IMG/VR virus record: IMGVR_UViG_3300030618_000009
Span: 1-64,000 of that record
Length of the DNA stretch: 64,000 nucleotides
Strand: one strand, 5' to 3'
From: a virus
Numbering within the stretch: the stretch's first letter is position 1; every line of letters starts with the position of its first letter. Under the pieces are notes generated by a model. It worked only from the letters and a program-made list of their open reading frames with translations, had not been told where the DNA came from and ran no database searches. Shown here one piece after another: positions 45,083-52,950 of this stretch. Both the position numbers and the translations under genes were made by a program.

Positions 45083-45526
45083 ATGACCTTTCGCAATAGC
45101 CTCGACGCCGAAGAACTCCCCGCCCTGTACGAAATCGAGAAGGGGTGCTTTGAAGCACCCTTTCTCTGGAGTCAAACGACCTTCAACAACTCCCTCCTCA
45201 AAGCTGCCAAAAAGAACAACGTCTGGGTCGCCGAAGAAAACGGCAAGATTCTGGGCTTCCTGCTGGCGGATAAAGAATTCGGCAAAGGCTACATCGACAC
45301 CGTGGATGTTTCCCCCAAGGCACGCGGGAAGGGGATAGCGACCAAGCTCATTGGCATGTACGAGGCGGCAGCTAAGAAGCGCGGCCTTGCGGAGATCAAA
45401 CTGGAGGTCAGTATCGAGAACCCGGCGCAGGTGTTGTACTTCAAGCTAGGCTACCGGGTGACCGCATTCCGTCGCCACTACTACAAACTCCACTACCACG
45501 CGCTGACGATGGCTAAGAAACTTTAA
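45083..45526 (+). CDS. GNAT acetyltransferase, RimI-like (147 aa)
   Basis: IDTVDVSPKARGKGIATKL (acetyl-CoA loop R-x-x-G-x-G/A near residue 82) followed by EIKLEVSIENPAQVLYFKLGY, the classical GNAT C-terminal half, as in ribosomal-protein N-acetyltransferases. The target is unknown. Convergent overlap of 14 nt with the next gene. Confidence 0.85.
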   Translation: MTFRNSLDAEELPALYEIEKGCFEAPFLWSQTTFNNSLLKAAKKNNVWVAEENGKILGFLLADKEFGKGYIDTVDVSPKARGKGIATKLIGMYEAAAKKRGLAEIKLEVSIENPAQVLYFKLGYRVTAFRRHYYKLHYHALTMAKKL

Positions 45527-45743
45527 GCTTGCGGTTCATGCGAGCTTCGATGCTCACCATTTGGAATTTGCCGCCCAACACGTCCTGAATCTCGTGAATC
45601 TCCATCATGCGATTCCAGCATCGCATACGCTCTTCTTCGAGAGCATCCATCTTGGTGCTATACTCCGCGAAGGTGCGAAGCAAGGTTTCATTGCTCATCG
45701 TCCTGACGCCGTTGCAGAACCTTTTGCTAGGCAACTTCGTCAT
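45513..45743 (-). CDS. Small helical protein (76 aa)
   Basis: ATG 45743 chosen; the upstream extension lies within another gene. Middle part is a likely coiled coil (FAEYSTKMDALEEERMRCWN), basic ends. No family recognised. Confidence 0.5.
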   Translation of the reverse strand: MTKLPSKRFCNGVRTMSNETLLRTFAEYSTKMDALEEERMRCWNRMMEIHEIQDVLGGKFQMVSIEARMNRKLKVS

Positions 45744-45946
45744 TAGAGTTCCACTCCGTCGTCCAGATACTTTTTCTCGCCGCAGAAACACTCGACCGTG
45801 GCGCTGTCGCCGAGGCCGCTCGGGACAAAGATGACTTTGCAATGTGCGCCCGAGAAGTCGGGCACAACCTTACAAGTCTTCCGGTGTTCCTCTTGCCAAG
45901 CGGAGTATTGCTCTACCTGCGTATCGTTCAGTGTGAAAGTCCTCAT
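45743..45946 (-). CDS. Small hypothetical protein (67 aa)
   Basis: TAAGAT (45953-45958) ends 6 nt before the ATG: leaderless. C-terminal VECFCGEKKYL carries a Cys pair. Overlaps the next start by one base. Confidence 0.5.
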   Translation of the reverse strand: MRTFTLNDTQVEQYSAWQEEHRKTCKVVPDFSGAHCKVIFVPSGLGDSATVECFCGEKKYLDDGVEL

Positions 45947-45955
45947 GCACCAATC

Positions 45956-46228
45956 TTACCACGGGTGCGAGGCGGTAGTCAAAAAGGTTCCGATCTTGTT
46001 CTCGCGACCGCGCCAGCCGAGTGAGCGGGCCTTGGCGATGGTCTTGCGGTAGGAAAGTTTGTCGGGTACGAACTGGAACGCACGCTGATCCCTGATGGCG
46101 ACTTTGTTCGTGCGGGCGTTAAACCCGAGCCAGCCTTCTAGGAGCCAGTAGCACATGTAGTAGCAGAGATTGGGTTGTTTGGCGTCCGCCGTGCGCTTGC
46201 TTCCGCAGACTTGGCAACAGGGAATCAT
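45956..46228 (-). CDS. Hypothetical protein with N-terminal zinc knuckle (90 aa)
   Basis: Starts MIPCCQVCGSKRTAD and continues with LCYYMCYW, together a possible four-Cys site. The rest is basic with AFQFVPDKLSYRKTIAKARS. It follows the stop of the previous gene by one nucleotide. Confidence 0.55.
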   Translation of the reverse strand: MIPCCQVCGSKRTADAKQPNLCYYMCYWLLEGWLGFNARTNKVAIRDQRAFQFVPDKLSYRKTIAKARSLGWRGRENKIGTFLTTASHPW

Positions 46229-46504
46229 TTAGCGTCTCGCGTACAGCCAAGCGCCGTGTGGGTCAACGGTGCTGATGTCCACGGTCGCCAGAGTCGAACG
46301 AACGCCCTTGGCAGGCGTCTTCCAGCCCGCTGCCTTGTAGATGTTGCCGTTGGCGTCAACGAAGCAATATACGCTGCGGCTATTGCTGCCCCGCATGGTC
46401 TGGACGATGCGTGTGTATTTGATGCCTTCGCGCTCGATCAGGAAGGTGTAGCCGATGCTGTTGAATTTCACGTTGAGGGCGGTGATGAATTCCGTGTTCG
46501 TCAT
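46229..46504 (-). CDS. Conserved-type small phage protein (91 aa)
   Basis: C-terminal KAAGWKTPAKGVRSTL with GSNSRSVYCFVDANGNIYK is a pattern I associate with a widespread small phage protein of unknown function. TATAAT at 46511-46516 ends 6 nt before the ATG: leaderless. Confidence 0.6.
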   Translation of the reverse strand: MTNTEFITALNVKFNSIGYTFLIEREGIKYTRIVQTMRGSNSRSVYCFVDANGNIYKAAGWKTPAKGVRSTLATVDISTVDPHGAWLYARR

Positions 46505-46510
46505 ACCCCT

Positions 46511-46573
46511 ATTATACCCAAAAATAGACGAGAATCGATAGGATTTTAGAGGTTTATTGCCTCTGTTTTCAGC
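46511..46573 (-). promoter_or_regulatory. Promoter related to the Ku/ligase type, first block one helical turn further upstream
   Basis: On the minus strand: GCTGAAAACAGAG (46573-46561), GATTCTCG (46536-46529), TATAAT (46516-46511). The lower gap is 12 nt as at Ku and ligase; the upper gap is 24 instead of 14. Confidence 0.5.
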
Positions 46574-47409
46574 TACCTACGCGGTGAATTGACGTTGATC
46601 GTCATCGAGCCGTCACCGCTGGTAAAGCTGGCGCTTTTCTGACCGAACTGTTTGTCGATAGCGCCTAAGCAGTCGTCACGGTAGCAACTTTTCGTGCTCG
46701 GCTTGTCGTAGTCGTGTTCGATCTTAGGCGGCGGGTTGCTCTCCATTTGCCGCTGCGCTTCCCGTGGAATACTTTGATACGCATGTCCGACCGTGGTCGT
46801 GGTTACCGCCTCTACTTCTCCGTTGGAATCCGTTTCCACCACCTGCACGGGCTGCGCTGCAACGGCGGCTATCGGGGGAGGAAGCGCGGCTGCGGCAGGA
46901 GCAGGCTCGTCTGGAATGACGGGCGCTGGTGCCGCGAACAAATTGGCCGTTGCCATGTTGAACTCCTCGGTGCTGACCATGATCTGTTCCATCTGCCTGA
47001 TCTGTTCACCTTGCATGACAATGGTCCGTTCGTTGTTGTACATCCTGATCTGTTCGGGAGTCGGACCACCAAGATCGTTGCGGACACTGTAGGCAGTGAT
47101 GAACACGAACAGCGCGGTGATTCCGCCTATGAACTTTAGCCAACCGTACTTTGCGGCGGCTTCCACTTTCGGGACGGTCTCAAGAGCCTTGTCGCTGAGG
47201 TCTTTCACGCCTTTCCACGCGGGATCGTGGTTCTTTATTTCGTCATTAGCCCCGTCGCGGGCGGTGCTGCTGGTGTCCTCGCCTCCCTTTTGAGAGTCAT
47301 GCTCAGCTTGCTGCCCCTCGTCAGGATCAGTGACGGCTTTGCTGGCATTCTGCGTGAATTTATTTTCGAGGTTCTCGCGGATATTGGAGAGGACACTCCA
47401 GAAACTCAT
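46573..47409 (-). CDS. Single-pass membrane protein (278 aa)
   Basis: An acidic polar N-terminus (about 90 residues with DPDEGQQAEHDSQKGGED), one transmembrane helix (FIGGITALFVFITAYSV, about 93-109), a helix with many Gln/Glu/Met, and an Ala/Pro/Val-rich region before a polar C-terminus with two Cys. Could be a spanin-like or virion-associated envelope protein; not determinable. Confidence 0.6.
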   Translation of the reverse strand: MSFWSVLSNIRENLENKFTQNASKAVTDPDEGQQAEHDSQKGGEDTSSTARDGANDEIKNHDPAWKGVKDLSDKALETVPKVEAAAKYGWLKFIGGITALFVFITAYSVRNDLGGPTPEQIRMYNNERTIVMQGEQIRQMEQIMVSTEEFNMATANLFAAPAPVIPDEPAPAAAALPPPIAAVAAQPVQVVETDSNGEVEAVTTTTVGHAYQSIPREAQRQMESNPPPKIEHDYDKPSTKSCYRDDCLGAIDKQFGQKSASFTSGDGSMTINVNSPRR

Positions 47410-47663
47410 GCTGGTTTCCTTGTCTCAGTCATCCCACCCGCACCGATAACCGCAGCGATGGGGCTGGCGATGGAGATTGCGATGCCGATGTTGTCCGCCG
47501 ACTCATGACCGATCACCAGCGAGGCGAGCACGCCCAAAACCATTGGGATTATGAACCCCAAAACGGCGTACCCGAAGGCTTTCCAGCGAGTCTGGCTCAT
47601 GTAGATGCAACGAATTAACATCACGAGACAAACGCAGTCGAGAAGAAACAGAAATGTGTTCAT
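47406..47663 (-). CDS. Multi-helix small membrane protein (85 aa)
   Basis: Three hydrophobic segments (about 3-20, 30-50, 60-77) with a Gly-rich loop. Overlaps both neighbours by 4 nt, so translated with them. Holin-like topology. Confidence 0.55.
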   Translation of the reverse strand: MNTFLFLLDCVCLVMLIRCIYMSQTRWKAFGYAVLGFIIPMVLGVLASLVIGHESADNIGIAISIASPIAAVIGAGGMTETRKPA

Positions 47664-47863
47664 AGCACGTCCTTTGATTTGCAGTTTGGGTCTTCTTTGA
47701 CGAAGGTGCCGTTGTCTTTCAGGATGTAGTCGCAGCCATCTTCCCCGTGAAGCATGGTAGTCCCGTCCGCTCGTTTGTAAAATCGGGGATTGGGTTTAAC
47801 GTCGTTACAGGCTACGGTCAGCCCGCAGAGAATCAAGACAGCAAAGACCACGATTTGCTTCAT
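47660..47863 (-). CDS. Predicted lipoprotein with a Cys-x-Tyr unit (67 aa)
   Basis: Signal MKQIVVFAVLILCGLTVAC with lipobox LTVAC, lipid Cys at 19. The mature part contains DGCDYILKDNGTFVKEDPNC, the same unit as the third repeat of the lipoprotein at 869-1321. TATAAT (47871-47876) ends 7 nt before the ATG: leaderless. An upstream extension to 47980 is not supported. Confidence 0.7.
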   Translation of the reverse strand: MKQIVVFAVLILCGLTVACNDVKPNPRFYKRADGTTMLHGEDGCDYILKDNGTFVKEDPNCKSKDVL

Positions 47864-47910
47864 GAGGACCATTATACCACAGTTATTGGATGCGGCTATG
47901 CACGAAGGTG

Positions 47911-48129
47911 CTATGCGAAAAGCTTGAGGTAGGCGTCCTTTTGGGTGCTCTGTTTGTTCAGAGGATGTTCGTCGGTCCACTCGACTTCGCGGGACGTGAT
48001 CTCCATGACCTGAGGGTTGATGCAGTCGTTGGGGTAGTTCGCGTTCTCAAGAGTTTCCGCGATCTCGTTCATCGTCAGGTTGTCGTGGTTCACAATCAGC
48101 ACTTCGATCTTGAATACTTTCGTTCTCAT
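47911..48129 (-). CDS. Small hypothetical protein (72 aa)
   Basis: AGAGGA precedes ATG 48129. Starts RTKVFKIEVLIVNHDNL, likely a strand-helix fold with VMEITSREVEWTDEHPL at the C-terminal side, similar in style to small phage regulatory proteins. Unknown. Confidence 0.55.
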   Translation of the reverse strand: MRTKVFKIEVLIVNHDNLTMNEIAETLENANYPNDCINPQVMEITSREVEWTDEHPLNKQSTQKDAYLKLFA

Positions 48130-48438
48130 GGTTCCTCTCTTCGTTCTGGTTCATCAGCGCGTACTGGAGCCTCATGCGACCCGCTTCTGTGTCGGGCACC
48201 AGATTGCCGTCGATGGTAAAGAATCCTCGCTCATCAATCTCAACGCCAGACCGCTTAGGGGTCTCGACGATCACGGGCTCGAAGTCCCGCTTGAACATTC
48301 CAGCGGGCGGCTTAGGTAACGGCCCGCACTCCTTCTCCCACTCCTCTCAAGGTCTTTCTTCTTGATCCAGTACGGGGCCAAACCTTCGGTTCTGATCTTC
48401 TCGTAGTTTTCGGCAGACGTGTAGTGGTAGCCGATCAT
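48047..48438 (-). pseudogene. ART-like protein interrupted by a frameshift
   Basis: The frame from ATG 48438 begins MIGYHYTSAENYEKIRTEGL, an H-Y-E type ART opening (Y-H-Y-T-S), and remains natural to about WIKKKDLE near 48345. There the good sequence moves to another frame (EWEKECGPLPKPP then MFKRDFEPV) which runs to 48047. The change equals loss of one base. Read separately the parts are 48271-48438 and 48047-48298. A real frameshift, ribosomal slippage or a sequencing error are all possible. Confidence 0.55.
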
Positions 48439-48596
48439 AAATTTCGGATTCGCTTTCCGTCCACTCGAACAAACTGCCGCAGGGGTCGCCCGCATTGAGG
48501 ACAAGGAGCGGGGTTCTTGGCCCAAATCGCAAGGCAGTGCGGATATCCAGCGGGCAGGTCTTCCCAGACTTCGCAATGTGTGCGAGAGCAACTCAT
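48435..48596 (-). CDS. Small zinc-ribbon protein (53 aa)
   Basis: Starts MSCSRTHCEVW and has CPQCGRPLRQF, four Cys in zinc-ribbon arrangement. ATGA overlaps at both ends. Confidence 0.5.
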   Translation of the reverse strand: MSCSRTHCEVWEDLPAGYPHCLAIWAKNPAPCPQCGRPLRQFVRVDGKRIRNL

Positions 48597-48742
48597 TTCT
48601 TCCACACCAACCACGTGACGCGGTGCTTCGGAGGATGAGGCGGGGCGAAGATTGCTCGCACCAGCACAGCTACCATCCAGAGCACACACCAGACCAGCAC
48701 AGCGGAAAGGGCATAACCAATGAAGGCTGCGGGTCGTTTCAT
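48593..48742 (-). CDS. Small one-helix membrane protein (49 aa)
   Basis: A hydrophobic helix (YALSAVLVWCVLWMVAVLV) then a basic Pro/His tail. TACAAT at 48748-48753 ends 5 nt before the ATG: leaderless. Confidence 0.5.
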   Translation of the reverse strand: MKRPAAFIGYALSAVLVWCVLWMVAVLVRAIFAPPHPPKHRVTWLVWKK

Positions 48743-48766
48743 GCTTTATTGTACCACGACGTTAGG

Positions 48767-49006
48767 TTACAACACAGACCATTGAACGTTGGAGCCCGGA
48801 GCGGGGCGACGGCTGCCACACTTGGAGCAGTAGATGTCGGGTTCTCCCGACAATTGGACGAACGTATGCGAACAGTCGTTACGTGCCATTTCGATGTTGC
48901 ACTCAACGCAGATGGGACGTTGGTTTACGTGCAGGTCGAAAAGCGTCTGTACGCGAATACCGCAGCCGGGGCATTCCCAGATGAAAAGTTCAGTCAATGT
49001 GCTCAT
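48767..49006 (-). CDS. Double zinc-ribbon protein (79 aa)
   Basis: Cys pairs in the order CPGCG, CVEC, and CSKCG with a further His/Cys (DCSH), enough for two zinc sites. Small rubredoxin/ribbon-type protein of unknown role. Confidence 0.55.
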   Translation of the reverse strand: MSTLTELFIWECPGCGIRVQTLFDLHVNQRPICVECNIEMARNDCSHTFVQLSGEPDIYCSKCGSRRPAPGSNVQWSVL

Positions 49007-49566
49007 TTCTTCTCCAGTCCCAGTCGCTTCATAGTTTCCTTGGTCCTACCGCAGTCGGCGCATGGCGACGGTCCACATTTACCGCTGCGACCTTCCTGTG
49101 GCTTATAGTCCCCGTAATTATGGCGGACGAGCCGAGCCAACTTGACGAGAGCTTCGTCGAAGGTTTTACCGCCGCAATCCAGCTTCCAGTCGTGGTAGTT
49201 GAGTTCGCCTGTATTCACGTCCCAATCAGCATTGATCTCTCCCGCCATGTAGCCGTACTCCACGGAACCAAACTCCAGCCAGCACTCAACGTTCACGTTC
49301 TTTTTGGGGTCGTTGGTGACTCGCTTACCATCGGTCTTGGCGTAGTGGACGCTGAGATTCTCGGTGATGGCGGGTACGGGCATGTGCCGCATGTACCAAT
49401 AACATTTGCCGCTGCGATCTCGGGAGACGAGGAAGCCCGCCGCTTCCATCTTGTCCGCCCGTTTTGGCGTAATTGGATTACGGATCATCCGTTGGAACTT
49501 GGGGTGGTAGTAGAGAAACCACCAAGCGTCATAGGCGTTGCTGATTGTGTGATAGCGTTTCTTCAT
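49003..49566 (-). CDS. Hypothetical protein with C-terminal Cys pair (187 aa)
   Basis: ATG 49566 overlaps the preceding TGA; ATG 49578 is an alternative. Aromatic, beta-rich (SGKCYWYMRHMPV, ECWLEFGSVEYGY) with a C-terminal GKCGPSPCADCGR zinc-like motif. Similar proteins occur in phages; no function. Confidence 0.6.
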   Translation of the reverse strand: MKKRYHTISNAYDAWWFLYYHPKFQRMIRNPITPKRADKMEAAGFLVSRDRSGKCYWYMRHMPVPAITENLSVHYAKTDGKRVTNDPKKNVNVECWLEFGSVEYGYMAGEINADWDVNTGELNYHDWKLDCGGKTFDEALVKLARLVRHNYGDYKPQEGRSGKCGPSPCADCGRTKETMKRLGLEKK

Positions 49567-49715
49567 AATGGATACCATCTCTCTTCGAATTGCTCGATAG
49601 CCGCCGTCAGGCGCTCGATGAGGTCATGCTCTTCGTCCGTGACCTCTGCCTTGCCAGTCAGGGTAAACAGCCTCTCGATAGCGGCTTCGTTTTCTTCCTC
49701 AGTCAATATTACCAT
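49563..49715 (-). CDS. Small acidic helical protein (50 aa)
   Basis: Highly acidic helix-rich peptide (TEEENEAAIERLFTL, TDEEHDLIERLTAAIEQFEE). AAGGGAAG site upstream. Overlaps neighbours by a few bases at both ends. Confidence 0.5.
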   Translation of the reverse strand: MVILTEEENEAAIERLFTLTGKAEVTDEEHDLIERLTAAIEQFEERWYPL

Positions 49716-49828
49716 CAGTGCTTCCCTTTCATCTTCTTTCCCTGTGGGTTGATGATGACGCGGTGGTAGGTGCCGCAACATGGACACCCCCGCCGAATCA
49801 CTTTTGGTCGCTTGGGATTTGATTGCAT
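49715..49828 (-). CDS. Tiny zinc-knuckle protein (37 aa)
   Basis: AAGGA 7 nt before ATG 49828; stop TGA overlaps the next ATG. Contains GCPCCGTYH, a compact Cys/His pair, in a basic context (KKMKGKH end). Found only because it fits between coupled genes. Confidence 0.45.
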   Translation of the reverse strand: MQSNPKRPKVIRRGCPCCGTYHRVIINPQGKKMKGKH

Positions 49829-50082
49829 GGTTCGTCCTTGAGGAATTCCTCCAACGCCACTTCGACATCCGTAGGGTGCGTGCCCCACGGATCGGCGATC
49901 ATGAGCCAGAACCGCAGGCCCAGCAAGTAGAATTCAAACTCCCAGTCTTGGCTATGGTTGTCGTACCCCAGCCTGATGTTGATGAGGTTGAAGTCCACCC
50001 AGCCGTATTGTTTGCGATGGGTGATCTCGTGCCATTGACCTGCCGAGAACCCCGCTGTCCAGTATTTGCTATACCCGAGCAT
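49798..50082 (-). CDS. Hypothetical protein (94 aa)
   Basis: Aromatic strand-rich protein: GQWHEITHRKQYGWVDF, WEFEFYLLGLRFWLM. Reminiscent of small phage proteins with a beta-sandwich core, unassigned. Overlaps the tiny gene by 31 nt. Confidence 0.55.
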   Translation of the reverse strand: MLGYSKYWTAGFSAGQWHEITHRKQYGWVDFNLINIRLGYDNHSQDWEFEFYLLGLRFWLMIADPWGTHPTDVEVALEEFLKDEPCNQIPSDQK

Positions 50083-50269
50083 TCTTCTTTACCTCCGTGC
50101 CCTTCTTGTTCTTCTTTTTAATACCGCTCGCGTTGCCCTTGGAGGCACGGGAGCCGTGGCATGAGTTGCGATAAACCTTCTTGCGGCGTGCTTCCTTAGG
50201 ACGCATGGAGCAGAAGATACAGTCGGGACGATGCCCGTGGCGATTAGCGTGTGCATTGCCTGATCCCAT
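50069..50269 (-). CDS. Small basic protein with C-x2-C (66 aa)
   Basis: DCIFCSMRPKEARRKKVYRN followed by a Lys-rich tail (KKKNKKG). Likely RNA or DNA binding. Overlaps the next gene by 14 nt. Confidence 0.45.
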   Translation of the reverse strand: MGSGNAHANRHGHRPDCIFCSMRPKEARRKKVYRNSCHGSRASKGNASGIKKKNKKGTEVKKNARV

Positions 50270-50278
50270 GGCTCCCCC

Positions 50279-50938
50279 TTAGTCCCAGAGGGACTGGAAA
50301 TGCTTTGCGAACAAAGCCAGCCCCTCCTCAAGAATAGCCTGATCCCGCGCTTCCAGAGCCCGCAGAGCGACGAAGTGATCGTCCTTGACCTTAGCCCATG
50401 CCTCGGGACTTACGCCCACAGGACGGCGGCTAGGGTAGGGACCGAGTTCCTTCTCGTAGATGCAGTCGTCGAGGCGGTTGCTTGCCTCGAACCCGGCGAT
50501 CATCTTCTCCATGATGACATCCCAACGGGCAGTCGCGATTGCGAACGCCTCATCGGTGTAGTTGCCAGTCTCGTCGATGTACTCGGGACCTTCCGGGAAC
50601 GCAGCCATGGGCACGCCGTGCTTGTGCTCCTTGAGGTAGCGGAGAGCCTGTGGCAGCCAGCCAGCGAGGTAGGAGTCTAGGCCCCAAGTGTCGCGTGGTG
50701 CCCAGCCTCGGGCTCCGCGCTGAATGAACCACTTGATGGCGTAGTAAGTGTTCTCGGGAAACTCACGGATGTGCTTGATTCCACGGCGAATAGTCCGGTA
50801 CGCCGTTGTGTACCACGGGTCGGGGTTGTCGTAGAGAAAATCGGGGTCCCAAGGCACAGTACGAGCGTAGGTCTTGGGGGTGGGGATAGGGCGATTGCGG
50901 AGGAAGCAATCAAGCTTCCGCCAGATAGATACGGTCAT
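50279..50938 (-). CDS. Hypothetical phage protein (219 aa)
   Basis: Trp/Tyr/Pro-rich with GARGWAPRDTWGLDSYLAGW and a helical C-terminal half, a pattern I recall from widespread uncharacterised phage proteins. No catalytic motif visible. Confidence 0.65.
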   Translation of the reverse strand: MTVSIWRKLDCFLRNRPIPTPKTYARTVPWDPDFLYDNPDPWYTTAYRTIRRGIKHIREFPENTYYAIKWFIQRGARGWAPRDTWGLDSYLAGWLPQALRYLKEHKHGVPMAAFPEGPEYIDETGNYTDEAFAIATARWDVIMEKMIAGFEASNRLDDCIYEKELGPYPSRRPVGVSPEAWAKVKDDHFVALRALEARDQAILEEGLALFAKHFQSLWD

Positions 50939-51003
50939 GTCGAGGAGTTCCTTTGGTCTCCTAAAGCGTCCTTGACATGATGTTCTCCTCGGGGTGGTTA
51001 AAT

Positions 51004-51570
51004 TTAATCGCCAATATTTATGATACTGGAAGTTGGGAAAATGTCAAACTTTTTCTTTCGAGCGATGCCAATGTTGCGACGATGCGATTCCGATTTGGGC
51101 TTGCCCTTGAGGGCTAAGCTTGTATTTCTACGGGCTTCCTCCGACTGTACGACGCCGAGGGCATTCTTCTTACCCATCATGGACTGCCTCGTTCTTTGAC
51201 GAGTTGCCTCACTTATAACCCTGCGGTTTCTAGCTTCACTCAATTTTCTACGTGTTATCGTCGTAGGAATTCCGCCCTCGCCTCCGAGGGTGAGGTTGTA
51301 GCCGCATTCGGGATCATGAGAACGAAACAATTGGATAAACAGCTTCTCCTGAGCGTTTCGTTCTTCCTTGTCCTGTATGGGGAGAGTTAGAGCGTCCCAT
51401 TCAAATGAATTTAGACCATATTTCCTGAGGGCATTGTGGAAATACGTCTTACTACCGCAGCGAAGGGCAAGACACTCATGTCGGTTACGTCGCCTTTCCA
51501 AAGGCCAAGTTGTCTGTCCGATGTATCGCTTAATTTTTCCATCGACAGCGTGAGAAGCTACGTAAATCAT
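51004..51570 (-). CDS. GIY-YIG homing endonuclease with NUMOD-type C-terminus (188 aa)
   Basis: Starts MIYVASHA and has KRYIGQTTWPLERRRNRHE, the GIY-YIG catalytic pair plus Arg, then HNALRKYG and LIQLFRSHDPECGYNLTLGG. The C-terminal 70 residues hold repeated S-E-x-x-R helices and KGKPKSESHRRNIG, the NUMOD3 DNA-binding repeats. TATTAT at 51576-51581 ends 5 nt before ATG 51570: leaderless. Free-standing mobile gene between unrelated genes. Confidence 0.85.
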   Translation of the reverse strand: MIYVASHAVDGKIKRYIGQTTWPLERRRNRHECLALRCGSKTYFHNALRKYGLNSFEWDALTLPIQDKEERNAQEKLFIQLFRSHDPECGYNLTLGGEGGIPTTITRRKLSEARNRRVISEATRQRTRQSMMGKKNALGVVQSEEARRNTSLALKGKPKSESHRRNIGIARKKKFDIFPTSSIINIGD

Positions 51571-51575
51571 ACATA

Positions 51576-51590
51576 ATAATACTGAAAGTC
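51576..51590 (-). promoter_or_regulatory. ACTTTCAGTATTAT promoter, leaderless GIY-YIG gene
   Basis: Minus-strand ACTTTCAGTATTAT, box at 51581-51576. Same string as at 24791 upstream of the structured RNA. Confidence 0.55.
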
Positions 51591-51613
51591 GTGGAATAAA
51601 GAGAGGAGAATTT

Positions 51614-51716
51614 TGGGAGCCTCGGAGGGATTCGAACCCTCGACCTCGGCGTAAGTTCACCGCGTGCTGTCCGTTCGAGAACCTAGTTTCCCATATTCAG
51701 CTAACGTACTGAGGTT
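51614..51716 (-). tRNA. tRNA-like gene, class II size, anticodon not assignable
   Basis: The T arm GAGGG-TTCGAAT-CCCTC, acceptor 3' strand CGAGGCT, discriminator C and an encoded CCA are clear. A variable-arm-like hairpin GCGGTGAACTTACGC precedes the T arm. The 5' acceptor strand is weak (AACCTCA, 5 of 7 pairs) and the expected anticodon arm shows only GTTC-TC-GAAC. Like the genes at 576 and 755 it keeps the elbow and CCA end but not a normal anticodon arm. The 5' limit is a guess. Confidence 0.45.
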
Positions 51717-52041
51717 AAAGAACAAAACTGCTTCTTTTGCTCACAATTGCTGACCTGTGACTGGAGAATCACTGGGTCTTTTGTTCCGTCTGTCCGCCCA
51801 CACCATCAAGGCTACACCACGAACAGGAGCGGATTTCCCTGCTCACAAAGTAGATACTTGAAGTCGGGGAAATTCGCAACAACTATTTTAACAAGAAAAT
51901 AGCGGAAGTGGAGCGAGGGCCACTTCCGCCTAAGAGAGGTAATCAGCATCTCGCTTGATGGCTTACCGTGCCAGTCGGTTCTACCCTGAAGGGGCAGCCC
52001 ATTAGAAGCTACGGCAGCAAGGTATGCTAAAGAGTTTGAAA
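51717..52041 (-). other. 325-nt gap: terminator plus unassigned sequence
   Basis: No ORF of note. It contains the terminator at 51892-51929. The rest (51720-51890 and 51935-52041) shows short hairpins but no T-loop, promoter or repeat that I can support. Confidence 0.4.
51892..51929 (-). terminator. Rho-independent terminator (minus strand)
   Basis: GCGGAAGTGG/CCACTTCCGC, a 10-bp stem, followed on the minus strand by TATTTTCTT. Downstream of the glycosyltransferase gene. Confidence 0.75.
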
Positions 52042-52950
52042 TTACGTCGATTGAGATCGGTGAGTGATCGGGGTCAATTTATCGTCAGGCGCATCATGAC
52101 CACCGTCCACCAGCTTTCGCATCCTATCGAACCTACCATAAGCCCCATAGTACAGGTACGACAGGCGGTCGTTTATCCCCGGATGGTCTTGACCTTCCCA
52201 CATACGTTCATTCCAAGGGACGGATACGGCGGTGCCCTGCGGTCCAATCTGCGGATGCCAAATGTGCAGGACTTGACCCGGCAGCGTCTTGTGCAGCCCG
52301 TACAGTGTGTCCATAGCCCGCATCGCGGCATGATCTTCCCCGCCCCAGCCACGGAACCGCCCGTCCCAGCCACCCACAGCCTCAAACGCTTCGCGGGGCA
52401 TGATCTGAACCATGGCTCCGTACCAATGTCCCACCTTCGGGTCGGTGTCGCAGGCGAGAATGGAGGATGACGCCAATGGTTCGGAGAACGGAAATGGGCT
52501 CGCAGGATTGGATTGCAGGAGGTTGCGAGAGGCTTCCTCGGTTAAACGGTAGAATTGACGGTAGGGAACAAACCAGAGCTTTTTGTTTTTCTTGCGAGCA
52601 GTACGAATCTCTTCCGCACAGTAAAGAACCGAGTCCGCCGACATGTAGCCGTCAGCGTCGATAATGACAAACACATCACCCGTAGCTTTGGCTGCCGCAT
52701 TGTTGACGGCAACGGCCTTCGAGAACAGTTGATCGGTCGGATCGTCGCCCATGACAATCTGTGCCCCGGGCAACTGGACCTTCCAATACCGCTTGAGCCA
52801 TTCCGCGTTCTTTACCCGTGGATGCGTTGGATCGGTGCAACGGAACGGAATTAGGATGCTGATCCCCCGCCCCTTACGGGACAGCCGAGAAACGACCCAA
52901 CTCACGATAGTCATAACAATCCTCTTTACCAAACCCACTACCCCAGTCAT
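52042..52950 (-). CDS. GT-A family glycosyltransferase (302 aa)
   Basis: N-terminal membrane-proximal helix (about residues 1-20), then a GT2/GT-A fold: GISILIPFRCTD, DVFVIIDADGYM (the D-x-D metal site, about 108), and GGWDGRFRGWGGEDHAAM (about 205), the C-terminal acceptor/base region of galactosyltransferase-like enzymes. Likely adds a sugar to cell-surface glycan or to virion or DNA; target unknown. ATG 52950 overlaps the stop of the pyruvyltransferase gene, so both act together. Confidence 0.8.
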   Translation of the reverse strand: MTGVVGLVKRIVMTIVSWVVSRLSRKGRGISILIPFRCTDPTHPRVKNAEWLKRYWKVQLPGAQIVMGDDPTDQLFSKAVAVNNAAAKATGDVFVIIDADGYMSADSVLYCAEEIRTARKKNKKLWFVPYRQFYRLTEEASRNLLQSNPASPFPFSEPLASSSILACDTDPKVGHWYGAMVQIMPREAFEAVGGWDGRFRGWGGEDHAAMRAMDTLYGLHKTLPGQVLHIWHPQIGPQGTAVSVPWNERMWEGQDHPGINDRLSYLYYGAYGRFDRMRKLVDGGHDAPDDKLTPITHRSQST

